From Anaerolineales bacterium (GTDB taxonomy: Bacteria; Chloroflexota; Anaerolineae; Anaerolineales; E44-bin32): a stretch of DNA of 39,369 nt. Under the pieces are notes generated by a model, which was given only the letters and a program-made list of their open reading frames with translations, was not told the DNA's origin and did no database searches. Positions 8,127 through 16,263 of the stretch are shown here, piece by piece (position 1 is the stretch's first letter; every line of letters begins with the position of its first letter). Both the position numbers and the translations under genes were made by a program. The stretch spans positions 1 through 39,369 of the forward strand of contig JARRPX010000043.1 in assembly GCA_037382465.1 (NCBI GenBank). The letters are read 5' to 3'.

Positions 8127-11100
8127 TTACCTCTCGCTCGACTCGGGTGCGGACAATCGAATGTGGATCGTTCCGGCAGCGACCAGACGATTCGTTGGGA
8201 CGGGCACGTGTTCTCCCTGGTTGGTTCCCCCGATCGAAAAACTCAGCTCTTTGACGTAATCCACGCCTTCCAGCGCTTCCAACATCGCCGCCAGATCGGA
8301 GAGATACACGTCGCGTCCAAATGGCCAACCTGTACCGTCGGGTCCACCGCTGAGCGGGTGCAGGAAGGCCTTCAAAGTTGCGCGCACGCGTTGCTCCACG
8401 ATGCCGGCTTCTTGTATGTCGCAGGGTGCCACGGTTGTGGTCACCCCGACAAGCAGATAGGTTGGATCGGCGACATGGATGCCGGCGATGCCCGCCGGAG
8501 CACGGGCGGCAAGATATCGCTTCACTCGCCGTTTGAGTTCGGCCGAAGGTTGGGGCTGTGCGGCTTTGCTGCGGGGGACGATGATCACGCTGACCCAGCC
8601 GCGGGCGTAATTGCCGCTGGCATCAGTCGTCGGTAATGCCCGGGCAAGTGCCACGCCGGGCGAAGCTTCCTTCGCCAGCGATTCATAATCCAATGCCGAT
8701 ACCGCCCGCCAGCGGTGCCGTACCGCTTCCGGCCCGCGGTATCGTACGGCGGCGAGCGTTTCACCATCCGCACCGCCCTCAGCTGCACGGGGGTTGAAAA
8801 CGCTTTGCGCCGGGAAAGCCAGGCCAAGCAGCTGTTTGATCGCCCGCGTTTTTACGTTACCGGTTTTTCCACCACCGGCTTGATAACGGCGGGCCAAGAT
8901 GTTGTTGGCGCCTGCAGGCGGGATCTTGCCCAGGTTTCCATCCCCGAAGATTAAACGTCCGCGTGCTTGTTCGATCATGCAGTGGCGGTCGTCGGAACCG
9001 GAGAAGTACAGGTGAGGACGTACTTGCCAGCTAACCCAAACTTCATTGACTCGATCCGTGCGCTTGTCTTTCACGGTACGTACATCGTCTTCGGTTAGTC
9101 CTTGTTTTTCGAGTTCTTCGATCAGGAGGGGCAGTTCAACGTGGGCTCGTGCGCCCGACAATTCCCGTACTTCGATCTGTGCTCCCGCTAGAACCGGTGC
9201 CTGTTTGAAGAAAAATACCTGATCGGCCTGCTCGTTGCTCGACCCCATCACTTCATCGGTGAACGTCTGCCGTTCTGTGGCCCAAACAGCGTTGAGGTAC
9301 AGGCCGGAGAACTTGGCGAACGGTGGTTCACCATCTTCCTTGAGGCGGGCACGCACCCAGGTGCGGGGTGTACCGAAACGAGGTAGATCGGATAACTGAA
9401 TCTGCCCGCCTGAATAGGTATTCCCCAATGGTACGGCGAGCTGGATCGTGCTGCCTTTTACCGAGTCGACGATGGCCATTTCACCCGTTTTGTTCTGCTT
9501 GAGATAGACCCGATCTCCCGCCTCAAAGCGGGCGGCTTCCAACGCCTCCGTGACGACCACCTGGGCGCCGCTGGCTTTGCTGATGGTCGCCTCGCGGGGC
9601 GTAACGGCTGAGGTCTCGGCGATGAACGATACCATGCCGGGACGAGTGAGGTCCGCCGTTTCGTCGGTGACGGTCAACTCCTGCCAGGCCAATCCGTCCC
9701 ACATCTCCCAGGTCAGTAAAGGAGTGGCTGTTTCGCCCTTTTCGTCGGCGATGTCGCAATAGAGACCGATCACGTCCACCGGGAGGGGCTTATCGAATCC
9801 CAGGTAGAGCGCCGGTGTGCGGTCGGAGATCGGCCGGAAAGGGGTGAAGCTGCTCCCACCGAGTGGAGTCTTGCTGTGTTCCACGTACTGGAAGTCGTTG
9901 TAACACAAGCAATACTGTGGCGGACTTTTCGTGATTGGGGTGTAGCTGTAGCCCAAGGAGAAGGACTCGAGCATCGGGGGGCGCGCTTCGAGGATTGGCA
10001 AAGCGTTGGTGCGCTTCTCTTGCTGGTCGTACCAGCTGACGATGCGCAAACGATCGTAGCTGCCCTTCGCCAGGCGTACACGCATCCAGCGCGTGGTGAC
10101 CCCGTCAACCTCCTTGGCGACCCAGTCACTGGGAACCGTGAAGCTGATTTTGTTGTTGCTGTCAGTATCAGCCTTGAAGTTGATCGCCGCCTTGTCCCCC
10201 TTTGCCGGTCCGAGCAGGGCCTCCCATTGACTGCCGTTCCAGTATTCCCATGCCAGTTGTGGTCCGGTCACCTCGAAGGTCTTGCCCGAAGTGCTTAAGA
10301 CGGCGGTCGTCGGCCCCAGTTTGGAGAGTGCGGTTAAAATCTTATTGGCACTATCCACCTCGTCCTTGATGTCCTGAATGTCGAATGAGGGTAGTAACAC
10401 GGCAACAGGTGTGTTCGCCAGATTCCAAACGATCGCGATGGCATCTTGGACGTTTTTTACAGCCTCTTGTACTTTCTTGATCCGATCAATCAGACTATCC
10501 GTCGAAGTCTGACTCACTAGTTTCTTCCTGGCGTCGTCTAATTCTTTGTTTCTAGATTTGAGTAATATTGCGGCGTTCGGATTAAGGGCGTTGTATAGTT
10601 GTTGCCCTGCATCGTAGGCTACCTTGGCGGCTTTATCAGCGGCGTCCTGCAAGTATTTACGCGCTGCATCGACGCTGGCCTCGAACTGCTTGCTCTTGGC
10701 GTCGGCCTCCGTCTCCGGGAGTTCGGCTTTGGTAAAAGATATGCTTACCTGAGCGCCAGGTTTTGAGAAAGCCTCCTCGCAGGAGAAATAGAAGACGGCG
10801 CCGGGGCGGGGAGCCTGGCCCAGTGGCAGGAAGGCTTTGGTCAGATCCAATGAAGTGCCCTCGGACATCGCTTGATCGGCCTCGAGACTCTTTTGGTCGA
10901 TTTTCGAAAGCAGCTCGATCTTCTCCAACTGCGGTAAGGTCGCGTTCGTTGCGGGTGTTAGTGGCTTGCTGAGTCGGCCGCGTACCCAATAGGCGTTGAC
11001 ACCGTTAACCTTGGTTTTGGCGGATTTGTCCCCGGTATTTTTCTTGAGGGATACCTTGGTGACGTCCCCCGTGGTAGTGGAGGCTGTGACTGTGAGCGGC

Positions 11101-11747
11101 AGCCAGGATTTACCGTTCCAGTACTCCCAGACGACTTCAGGCCACTTGCCGGATTGACCAGAAGCCAGTTGGAGATCGATTTTGAGTGTTGCGGTACCTG
11201 CCAGGGCGCACAGCGTGTCGTGCGCCAGATATAAAATGTGGGGGACGGATTTCAACGAGGTAAATAAGGTGAAATCCCGTTCACCGGCGACGTCCGAACT
11301 ATGGACGGCGTAGCTGTCTTTTGCCGGCCACAAGCTTATGACGTCGGTCAGTTTGGCGCCGGTCAGGCCAATAGCGCTTTCCGTCTCGAAGATCACGGGA
11401 GAGGCGGCGGCCGTTCCTGCGCTTGCGCCCAACCGCGTGCCGGCCGGCGCACGGCCGTCCTGGCTGTCGGTCGGAACCTCGAAAACGATGGGTGCGCGAG
11501 CGCCTTGCGCCGGGATCAGGCTGATCCCCAGCATATCGAGGAAGGCCAGCAGATTCTTGTCGGGCGCTTTGTTGAGACGCTGGATCACCGCCTGAATCAT
11601 ACGCGCGGTTGTGTGGATCAAAGCCCAGGGCGCACTTCCCTCTTGTACTTGCCACTCGGGAACGTAGGCGGGCAAATGTGAGAGCAGCTCTCGACTGAGG
11701 GACTCTGCATCGCGAGGATCGAGTTTGGGTGTAATCTGCTTACGCAT
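8127..11747 (-). CDS. Large baseplate J-like protein with helical and beta insertions
   Basis: A 1,206-residue protein beginning at the ATG at 11747 and overlapping the gp25 gene by 8 bp. The N-terminus 'SRELLSHLPAYVPEW' and the C-terminal wedge domain (~930-1180, with 'PDGTGWPFGRDVYLSDL' near 1136) place it with Afp12/Pvc12 baseplate proteins. Three copies of a tryptophan-rich motif, WEYWNGKSW (~206), WEYWNGSQW (~500) and WEMWDGLAW (~680), mark repeated beta modules. Residues ~345-480 are a lysine/alanine-rich, strongly helical insert that interrupts the beta architecture. Residues ~720-790 form a small module ('FEAGDRVYLKQ', 'IQLAVPL', 'IQLSD') that resembles modules inserted in the sheath protein of this cluster. 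It is larger than typical members because of these insertions. Confidence 0.93.
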   Translation of the reverse strand: MRKQITPKLDPRDAESLSRELLSHLPAYVPEWQVQEGSAPWALIHTTARMIQAVIQRLNKAPDKNLLAFLDMLGISLIPAQGARAPIVFEVPTDSQDGRAPAGTRLGASAGTAAASPVIFETESAIGLTGAKLTDVISLWPAKDSYAVHSSDVAGERDFTLFTSLKSVPHILYLAHDTLCALAGTATLKIDLQLASGQSGKWPEVVWEYWNGKSWLPLTVTASTTTGDVTKVSLKKNTGDKSAKTKVNGVNAYWVRGRLSKPLTPATNATLPQLEKIELLSKIDQKSLEADQAMSEGTSLDLTKAFLPLGQAPRPGAVFYFSCEEAFSKPGAQVSISFTKAELPETEADAKSKQFEASVDAARKYLQDAADKAAKVAYDAGQQLYNALNPNAAILLKSRNKELDDARKKLVSQTSTDSLIDRIKKVQEAVKNVQDAIAIVWNLANTPVAVLLPSFDIQDIKDEVDSANKILTALSKLGPTTAVLSTSGKTFEVTGPQLAWEYWNGSQWEALLGPAKGDKAAINFKADTDSNNKISFTVPSDWVAKEVDGVTTRWMRVRLAKGSYDRLRIVSWYDQQEKRTNALPILEARPPMLESFSLGYSYTPITKSPPQYCLCYNDFQYVEHSKTPLGGSSFTPFRPISDRTPALYLGFDKPLPVDVIGLYCDIADEKGETATPLLTWEMWDGLAWQELTVTDETADLTRPGMVSFIAETSAVTPREATISKASGAQVVVTEALEAARFEAGDRVYLKQNKTGEMAIVDSVKGSTIQLAVPLGNTYSGGQIQLSDLPRFGTPRTWVRARLKEDGEPPFAKFSGLYLNAVWATERQTFTDEVMGSSNEQADQVFFFKQAPVLAGAQIEVRELSGARAHVELPLLIEELEKQGLTEDDVRTVKDKRTDRVNEVWVSWQVRPHLYFSGSDDRHCMIEQARGRLIFGDGNLGKIPPAGANNILARRYQAGGGKTGNVKTRAIKQLLGLAFPAQSVFNPRAAEGGADGETLAAVRYRGPEAVRHRWRAVSALDYESLAKEASPGVALARALPTTDASGNYARGWVSVIIVPRSKAAQPQPSAELKRRVKRYLAARAPAGIAGIHVADPTYLLVGVTTTVAPCDIQEAGIVEQRVRATLKAFLHPLSGGPDGTGWPFGRDVYLSDLAAMLEALEGVDYVKELSFSIGGTNQGEHVPVPTNRLVAAGTIHIRLSAPESSER

Positions 11748-12165
11748 TCTGCTGCCCTTCCGCCAGATAAAATGGATAGACCAGGTTGTAGAACGTGTTG
11801 GTGGTACGTACCCGATACTCGATGTTCACCAGCAGCTTGCCGTGTTCCTGTGTATCCGGCTTCACGCTTACACTCTGCAGATCGATGCGCGGTTCCCAGG
11901 TGATCAGTGCGGTTTCGACACGCTGTTCGATCAACGCCAGTGTCGTCGTGTTGATGGGCTCGAAGATGAAATCTTTCAGTCCGGCGCCGAAATCGGGCCG
12001 CATCACACGCTCTCCCGGGGACGTGCCCAGGACGATGCGGATTGCCTGGCGGATGTCGTCTTCGTAGGCCACCATGTTGATCGACCCGTCGCCGACCAAC
12101 TTGAGGGGGAAGTTCCAGCCGATGCCGAGGAACTCCTTCTTCTGTCCATCCGTTGTTGGTGCCAC
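11740..12165 (-). CDS. gp25-like baseplate wedge protein
   Basis: A 141-residue protein of the GPW_gp25 family (Afp9/Pvc9 equivalent), which nucleates sheath assembly at the baseplate. The start is a GTG at 12165; GGAGG eight bases upstream lies inside the last codons of the PAAR gene, and the stop of that gene is 3 bp before the start. Family signs are 'GWNFPLKL', 'EDDIRQAIRIVLGTSPGERVMRPDFGAGL' in part, the conserved E..R...FG segment, and 'RIDLQSVSV' followed by 'NIEYRVRTTNT'. Length is normal for the family. Genes on both sides are tightly coupled, as in other contractile tails. Confidence 0.95.
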   Translation of the reverse strand: MAPTTDGQKKEFLGIGWNFPLKLVGDGSINMVAYEDDIRQAIRIVLGTSPGERVMRPDFGAGLKDFIFEPINTTTLALIEQRVETALITWEPRIDLQSVSVKPDTQEHGKLLVNIEYRVRTTNTFYNLVYPFYLAEGQQNA

Positions 12166-12168
12166 GAC

Positions 12169-12450
12169 TTAACCTCCAATCAACACATTGGACGATCCGC
12201 TGACGATCGCAGCGCCACAACCCGTCATGTCGCCCATGCGCGCAGCCGGTCTGCCGCCGATCATCACCGTTTTGCTCCCCGTGACGATCGGATTCGGTGG
12301 ATGCGGCCCGGCGTTCGGCGGCATGGCGCAGATGTGGATATCGCCGACAACAGCGGCCGGCAAACTGTTGATGATGACGCTGGATACGCCCGGACCGGCG
12401 ATGACGCCGGGATGATTGGTCGATTCCGCAATTCTGGCTGCTGGTGGCAT
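12169..12450 (-). CDS. PAAR-domain spike tip protein
   Basis: A 93-residue PAAR-repeat protein (Afp10/Pvc10 equivalent) that should cap the needle and form the sharp piercing tip. The start is ATG 12450 with GGAGGAAAAACATCA before it. The sequence contains the paired PAAR elements: 'PPAARIAES' at the start, 'VVGDIHICAMPP', 'KTVMIGGRPAARMGDMTGCG' in two parts and the closing 'SSNVLIGG'. The His and Cys residues that coordinate metal in PAAR tips (H56-like in DIHIC, the GCG cysteine) are present. No C-terminal toxin extension is present, so this tip is structural only. It lies 17 bp after the OB/needle gene. Confidence 0.95.
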   Translation of the reverse strand: MPPAARIAESTNHPGVIAGPGVSSVIINSLPAAVVGDIHICAMPPNAGPHPPNPIVTGSKTVMIGGRPAARMGDMTGCGAAIVSGSSNVLIGG

Positions 12451-12467
12451 TGATGTTTTTCCTCCGG

Positions 12468-13121
12468 TCAGTTGATTTTTACGGTGCCGGCTTTCACGGA
12501 ACAGAGCTGACCGCCTTGAACTTGCACGCTGCTGCTGCCTTTGATGCTGATGTTTTTTCCCTCGATGGTGACGTCGGAAGCCTTGAGCGAGATTGAATTC
12601 TCGGCCTCGACGGAGATTTTATTGCCCTTGTCGTCGAGCGTTACCTTGGCGCCGCCTCCAGATGTCTCAAGTTCGATGCCTGAGGGATCGATGGTCACCT
12701 TGTGCCCGCCGCAGCTGGTAATCGTGATCGATTCGAGGGCATCATCGAGTTCTATTTCGTGTCCCTGCGGCGTGCGTACGATACGTTTGTTGACGGGATC
12801 CTGCAGGCCTGTCGCCGGCGGGGAATCCAAGCCATTCCACAGACTGCCCACGATGTACGCTTCTCGGATGTCGCCACGGTTGAACACCACGAGTACTTCG
12901 TCCTTTTCCTGGGGGATAAAGTAGGTGCCACGACCAGCTCCCGCCATTGGCACGGCGATGCGCGCCCAGGGTTCGAATTCCGGAACCGTGGGCAGATGTA
13001 CCTGCACTCGTCCCTGGCCGGTGATGTCCTTGTTGCTGATTACCCAACCTACGCAGATATCGTAAGCGTGTTGCTTCACGCGCCCGTTGAATTGTGCTGA
13101 AGTGTTGATCAACCCGTTCAA
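12468..13121 (-). CDS. Spike needle protein with OB fold and C-terminal beta-helix (gp5/VgrG C-terminal type)
   Basis: A 217-residue protein of the Phage_base_V/gp5 type. The start is a TTG at 13121 with GGAAGG about ten bases upstream; no ATG fits. Residues ~20-105 form the OB fold ('VGWVISNKD', 'GRVQVHLP', 'PWARIAVPMAGAGRG', 'KDEVLVVFNRGD', 'AYIVGSLWNG'). From ~115 to the end there are short, regular beta repeats ('SITITSCGGHKVTIDPSG', 'ISVEAENSISLKASDVTIEG', 'ISIKGSSSVQVQGG') that suggest a trimeric beta-prism needle. In Afp8/VgrG the hub and needle are one chain; here the gp27-like hub is a separate gene immediately upstream (21 bp away). Confidence 0.93.
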   Translation of the reverse strand: MNGLINTSAQFNGRVKQHAYDICVGWVISNKDITGQGRVQVHLPTVPEFEPWARIAVPMAGAGRGTYFIPQEKDEVLVVFNRGDIREAYIVGSLWNGLDSPPATGLQDPVNKRIVRTPQGHEIELDDALESITITSCGGHKVTIDPSGIELETSGGGAKVTLDDKGNKISVEAENSISLKASDVTIEGKNISIKGSSSVQVQGGQLCSVKAGTVKIN

Positions 13122-13142
13122 TGGATCGCTTCCTTCCGTAGT

Positions 13143-14366
13143 CTATGCAAGTGATTGTTCCTGCACGCGAACTGGAATCGCGCCTTGTGTGGGAAGTGGA
13201 ATCGAGCCAAACCAGATCTCCTTGCGTACTTCGAAACTCGTGCGATATCCGCCGCCGTCGATCGTATGCGTGACGGAGGTCACCCGGTACAGACCACCGA
13301 ATTCTTCTCCCAATCCTTCCAGGCGCAGAACGGATCCGACTCGAATGCGGGGATTGCCTATTGTGCTTCCCGAACCGGTGAGGCGCTGGTTGAGTTTGGG
13401 GATCAATCTGCCAAGGATCACACGCGGGGCAGAAGTGAGAGTTGCTGGTTCGTCGACGAGAGTGACCGTCGCCTCACTAGTGCTTACACCGGTGGAGACG
13501 CCGTAACCAGGTGAGATGGACAGATTCAGCGATTGGCGGTCCCAATCCCAGGAGGCGGTGATGGTGAATTCCATCTTGACGTCCGGTTGCCACAAACGCA
13601 CACTGACCCCCGCGATCTGGCCGACGTTGCTGATGCGTGGAGTGAAGTCGATCAACGATCGCCCGTATTTCAATGTCACGTCTGCCGACAAGTGATCCAG
13701 GGGTGACATGAATTGCAGTTGATATCCGCCAAGCGCTCCGCTGTGGTCGACGAACATCTCCCAGCCCATATCACCAGAGATACGTTTGAGAAAATCAAAA
13801 TCGCTTTCGCCGATTTGTTTCCGTATCAATCTTTGGGCTTGCTCGGGTTCTTTAACCGCGGCGATGGTATCGATGCCTCCGATCAACGCGGCCAGCGCCG
13901 CGCCGACAGGATCCACGATCGGTATCAAGCTGTTCTCCACCGCTACCATGTCGATCACGCCCGGGTAGTCGGGTATGGGGAAGTTCCCAAACGTCGGGAC
14001 CGGGATGGCGAACCAGCGCACCCTGGCGCCTTTCTGCAGCCGGTGGAGACGGTCCTGTGCGGCGATGGTGAGAGTCGGCATACCGCCGCTGGGGAAGCTG
14101 GCGTCTTGACTCACGATCTCGCCGACGAAAATCTTTACCAGCGGATCGGGGGCATAGCCCATGTGGAGTTCCAGTTTGTTATCCAAAGCCAGCAGTTCGT
14201 GATCCAGCCAACGTAAATTCTCGTTGGCCAGGGAGAGTTCCACCCGGTCGGCACCCTCCAGGCCGCCCTGGTAGCTGATTGCTGTTATGGATGCGCGTAA
14301 CAAGGCCGGAATCGTCTCGCCGCCGATTTTGAGTTGGAATTCGGGGGCAAAACGCGGATTGGCCAT
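13143..14366 (-). CDS. Spike hub protein (gp27/late control D-like)
   Basis: A 407-residue protein of the phage late-control D/gp27 group, the base on which the needle trimer sits and a connector to the tube. The ATG at 14366 overlaps the stop of the LysM gene in a TGATG junction, which implies translational coupling; GTGAGGT lies upstream. Features include 'LRASITAISYQGGLEGADRVELSLANE', in part a typical hub N-terminus, 'YFVGEIVS'-like segment ('IFVGEIVSQDA'), 'DSDFDFLKRISGDMGWEMFVD'-type central motif ('ESDFDFLKRI') and 'GLYRVTSVTHTIDGGGYRTSFEVRKE' in the C-terminal sheet. It is the counterpart of the N-terminal half of Afp8. Confidence 0.93.
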   Translation of the reverse strand: MANPRFAPEFQLKIGGETIPALLRASITAISYQGGLEGADRVELSLANENLRWLDHELLALDNKLELHMGYAPDPLVKIFVGEIVSQDASFPSGGMPTLTIAAQDRLHRLQKGARVRWFAIPVPTFGNFPIPDYPGVIDMVAVENSLIPIVDPVGAALAALIGGIDTIAAVKEPEQAQRLIRKQIGESDFDFLKRISGDMGWEMFVDHSGALGGYQLQFMSPLDHLSADVTLKYGRSLIDFTPRISNVGQIAGVSVRLWQPDVKMEFTITASWDWDRQSLNLSISPGYGVSTGVSTSEATVTLVDEPATLTSAPRVILGRLIPKLNQRLTGSGSTIGNPRIRVGSVLRLEGLGEEFGGLYRVTSVTHTIDGGGYRTSFEVRKEIWFGSIPLPTQGAIPVRVQEQSLA

Positions 14367-15052
14367 CAACTGTGGACCTCACCAGTTTGGGGATCGCGGA
14401 ATGGCAGCTGCGGCAGGGTCAGGCGCGTCCCCACCGGGATGTTGCGCGGATTGAGGATTCCGTTAAACAAGGCGATGGGTCGCCAGAGTGAGGCGTCTCC
14501 ATAGGCGCGGGCGGCGATTTCACTCAGCGTTTCGTTCTGCGAGACGACGTAGGTCTTGGAGAAATCACCCGTTTCGCGCTTGACTTCCTTTGCTTCCAAT
14601 TCTGTGTTGCGAAACTCGTTGAAAGTGACCTGCAAGCGGGCGCGCACCGGGATGCCGTCCTCTTTGAACATGGTGAAACGCTGATTGGCACGGGCGAGGA
14701 CGCAAGTGAAGGAGAGCGAGCCCCAGGTGAAGACCAGTACCGGCGGCGCATGGGTGCTCGGGTCGATGTCCATCAGGTCGGTGATTTTGCGGGTCAATTC
14801 CCGCACATCCTGTCCGGATTGGTTCAAGGTCATGCTGCCCTGCTTGTGTTGCTCGTAGGTGTCGAGGAACAGCTCCATTTCCAGCGTTTGCATTTGGCCG
14901 TGCACGAATTGCAGGATGGGAGCACTTAAGCCAGGCACGTCTGCCTGGGCGTAATTGACGTCCTTGTTGACGGTGTACTCCTCGGGGTTGAACATCACCG
15001 AGATACGCTCGCGTGTGACGGTGTTGGCGATCACGGCTTTCTCCAATGCCAT
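14366..15052 (-). CDS. LysM-containing baseplate protein (Afp7/gp53-like)
   Basis: A 228-residue protein. The ATG at 15052 is preceded by GGAGG at eight bases; a TTG six bases earlier is in frame but too close. The body ('ISVMFNPEEYTVNKDVNYAQ', 'LEMELFLDTYE') is characteristic of the Afp7/Pvc7 family, and residues ~170-215 form a LysM domain ('YVVSQNETLSEIAARAYGDASLW', 'NPRNIPVGTRLTLP', each in part). In contractile tails this protein links tube, hub and baseplate; whether its LysM binds peptidoglycan or acts as a protein contact is uncertain. It lies 2 bp after the upstream gene and overlaps the hub gene by one base. Confidence 0.94.
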   Translation of the reverse strand: MALEKAVIANTVTRERISVMFNPEEYTVNKDVNYAQADVPGLSAPILQFVHGQMQTLEMELFLDTYEQHKQGSMTLNQSGQDVRELTRKITDLMDIDPSTHAPPVLVFTWGSLSFTCVLARANQRFTMFKEDGIPVRARLQVTFNEFRNTELEAKEVKRETGDFSKTYVVSQNETLSEIAARAYGDASLWRPIALFNGILNPRNIPVGTRLTLPQLPFRDPQTGEVHS

Positions 15053-15054
15053 AG

Positions 15055-15726
15055 TCAAGACCTCCCCATTCGTTCACGCTGGGCAACAATCCGCCGGTCG
15101 ATGGTACGAATCACTTCATTCGCCAGATGGTTGACGTCAATGGGTTTACGAGGTGCGGAACGGAAATGATCACAGGTAGAAGGCTCTTTTCGCTGTAACG
15201 GACTGCCCTTTGTCGTTGAACCAGCGGGTGTTGTGCTCTCAACGGCGTCGGTATGCACTGGACGGCGAAGCACGCGGGGTAAAGGCGGATATGAGCGCTC
15301 GATCTGTGGTCTGGCGGAATCCCAATCACCGTTGGCTCGAGGCGGTACGAAGCCATCTTTTGTGGGCGTAACGGATGCCGTTCGAGTTTCGATGCGCTCG
15401 TGATGGATGACCGTCAGATTCGCAACCTTGTGCGGCTGAATTGTTATGCATGGGGAAAGCGTCAGTGCCAAGCGTGATTTCAGGATTACCGGCGATTGAT
15501 GGTGGATGGATTGTATGCGCAACGTGCTGGATTGTCGTGCAAATATCAAGCCCACACGCGACCATCGACCAGGCATTTCTTGATAACGGCACGAGATTGA
15601 TCGGAAGAATTCCAGCCCCCGATTGTATTGAAGATGTCTGCGTGGAAGACTGGCGAATCCGTCCGTTGCCGGTGAATCGCAGCGGTTTATTTTCGATTTT
15701 TTTGGTGATTGCACGTGTGACTTCAT
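15055..15726 (-). CDS. Small eCIS accessory protein with conserved C-terminal helix
   Basis: A 223-residue protein starting at ATG 15726, which overlaps the stop codon of the upstream gene (ATGA). Most of the chain is basic, low in acidic residues, poor in predicted secondary structure and not recognisable. The last ~30 residues ('IDVNHLANEVIRTIDRRI', 'VAQRERMGR') match a helix seen at the end of many eCIS accessory proteins of this position. The coupling at both ends (the stop is 2 bp before the LysM start) and this helix argue that the gene is real. Its G+C is somewhat lower than that of the flanking structural genes. A role in bridging the baseplate or in loading is possible but not shown. 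Confidence 0.65.
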   Translation of the reverse strand: MKSHVQSPKKSKINRCDSPATDGFASLPRRHLQYNRGLEFFRSISCRYQEMPGRWSRVGLIFARQSSTLRIQSIHHQSPVILKSRLALTLSPCITIQPHKVANLTVIHHERIETRTASVTPTKDGFVPPRANGDWDSARPQIERSYPPLPRVLRRPVHTDAVESTTPAGSTTKGSPLQRKEPSTCDHFRSAPRKPIDVNHLANEVIRTIDRRIVAQRERMGRS

Positions 15727-15923
15727 TCCCCATTCATCCGTCGATTGATATTCGAAATCTGTTCTACCCAGCGCCGGCGATCGCCGTGTTCCAGGTGCAT
15801 GACATCGTCGTGCGGCCAATGGAAGTGGTAGGCGATAAAGGCTACCTCCTCGGAAAGTTGATCAAGGGGGTAGCCTAAGACCCCCCCAATGTTGACCGCT
15901 CCAATTCGAACGCGTGCTGGCAC
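15723..15923 (-). CDS. DUF6760-like small eCIS protein
   Basis: A 66-residue protein containing 'YPLDQLSEEVAFIAYHFHWP' followed by 'LEHGDRRRWVEQISNINRR', which is the signature of the short DUF6760 proteins found between the tail chaperone and the LysM gene in many eCIS clusters. The start is uncertain: a GTG at 15923 overlaps the upstream gene by 49 bp and is the only standard start before the conserved region; a non-standard start further in, after the upstream stop, cannot be excluded. The conserved segment is rich in aromatic and charged residues, suggesting a protein-protein contact. The gene is easily missed because of its size and overlaps. Confidence 0.8.
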   Translation of the reverse strand: MPARVRIGAVNIGGVLGYPLDQLSEEVAFIAYHFHWPHDDVMHLEHGDRRRWVEQISNINRRMNGE

Positions 15924-16240
15924 TGCGGACAGACCACCGGTAGATGGCCGTTGTCCAACTGGTTGATCTCGTTATAGAGGTCCTGCAGATAGGCAAGATC
16001 GGTTGCATACAGGTTCTCGATAACCTTGGGGTTGATGGACGACACACCTTCCAGATCGGTGATGACCCTGGAGAGCAGGATGATCACCAGGTAAGCTGGA
16101 TTCTTGACCACGCGAGGATCTTTGAGCGGCAGGATCTCGTCCGCTGCCGTTGCCCGTCGCATAATGCCCTGGCGGTGCATGCTGCCCTCTTCATCCAGGT
16201 AACCGCAGGGCAGGCTGAACTCGAATTCGGTTTGGAACAT
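15875..16240 (-). CDS. Phage tail assembly chaperone-like protein
   Basis: A 121-residue protein starting at ATG 16240, with GGAGGAAAAG immediately upstream. The sequence 'FEFSLPCGYLDEEGSMHRQG', then 'MRRATAADEILPLKDPRV', 'YLVIILLSRVIT' and 'YATDLAYLQDLYNEIN' is typical of the tail-assembly protein encoded after the tube gene in eCIS clusters. The C-terminus has a CPQC pair after a conserved 'LPVVCPQCQHAFELE', consistent with a small zinc-ribbon-like end, although only one C-x-x-C is seen. Such proteins are thought to help tube or tape-measure assembly. It is 23 bp downstream of the tube gene and overlaps the DUF6760-like gene. Confidence 0.9.
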   Translation of the reverse strand: MFQTEFEFSLPCGYLDEEGSMHRQGIMRRATAADEILPLKDPRVVKNPAYLVIILLSRVITDLEGVSSINPKVIENLYATDLAYLQDLYNEINQLDNGHLPVVCPQCQHAFELERSTLGGS

Positions 16241-16263
16241 CTTTTCCTCCACACTCGTTTGTG

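Noticed and set aside
15441-15878. 145-codon plus-strand frame
   Set aside because: It is antisense to two coupled operon genes and shows no family feature.
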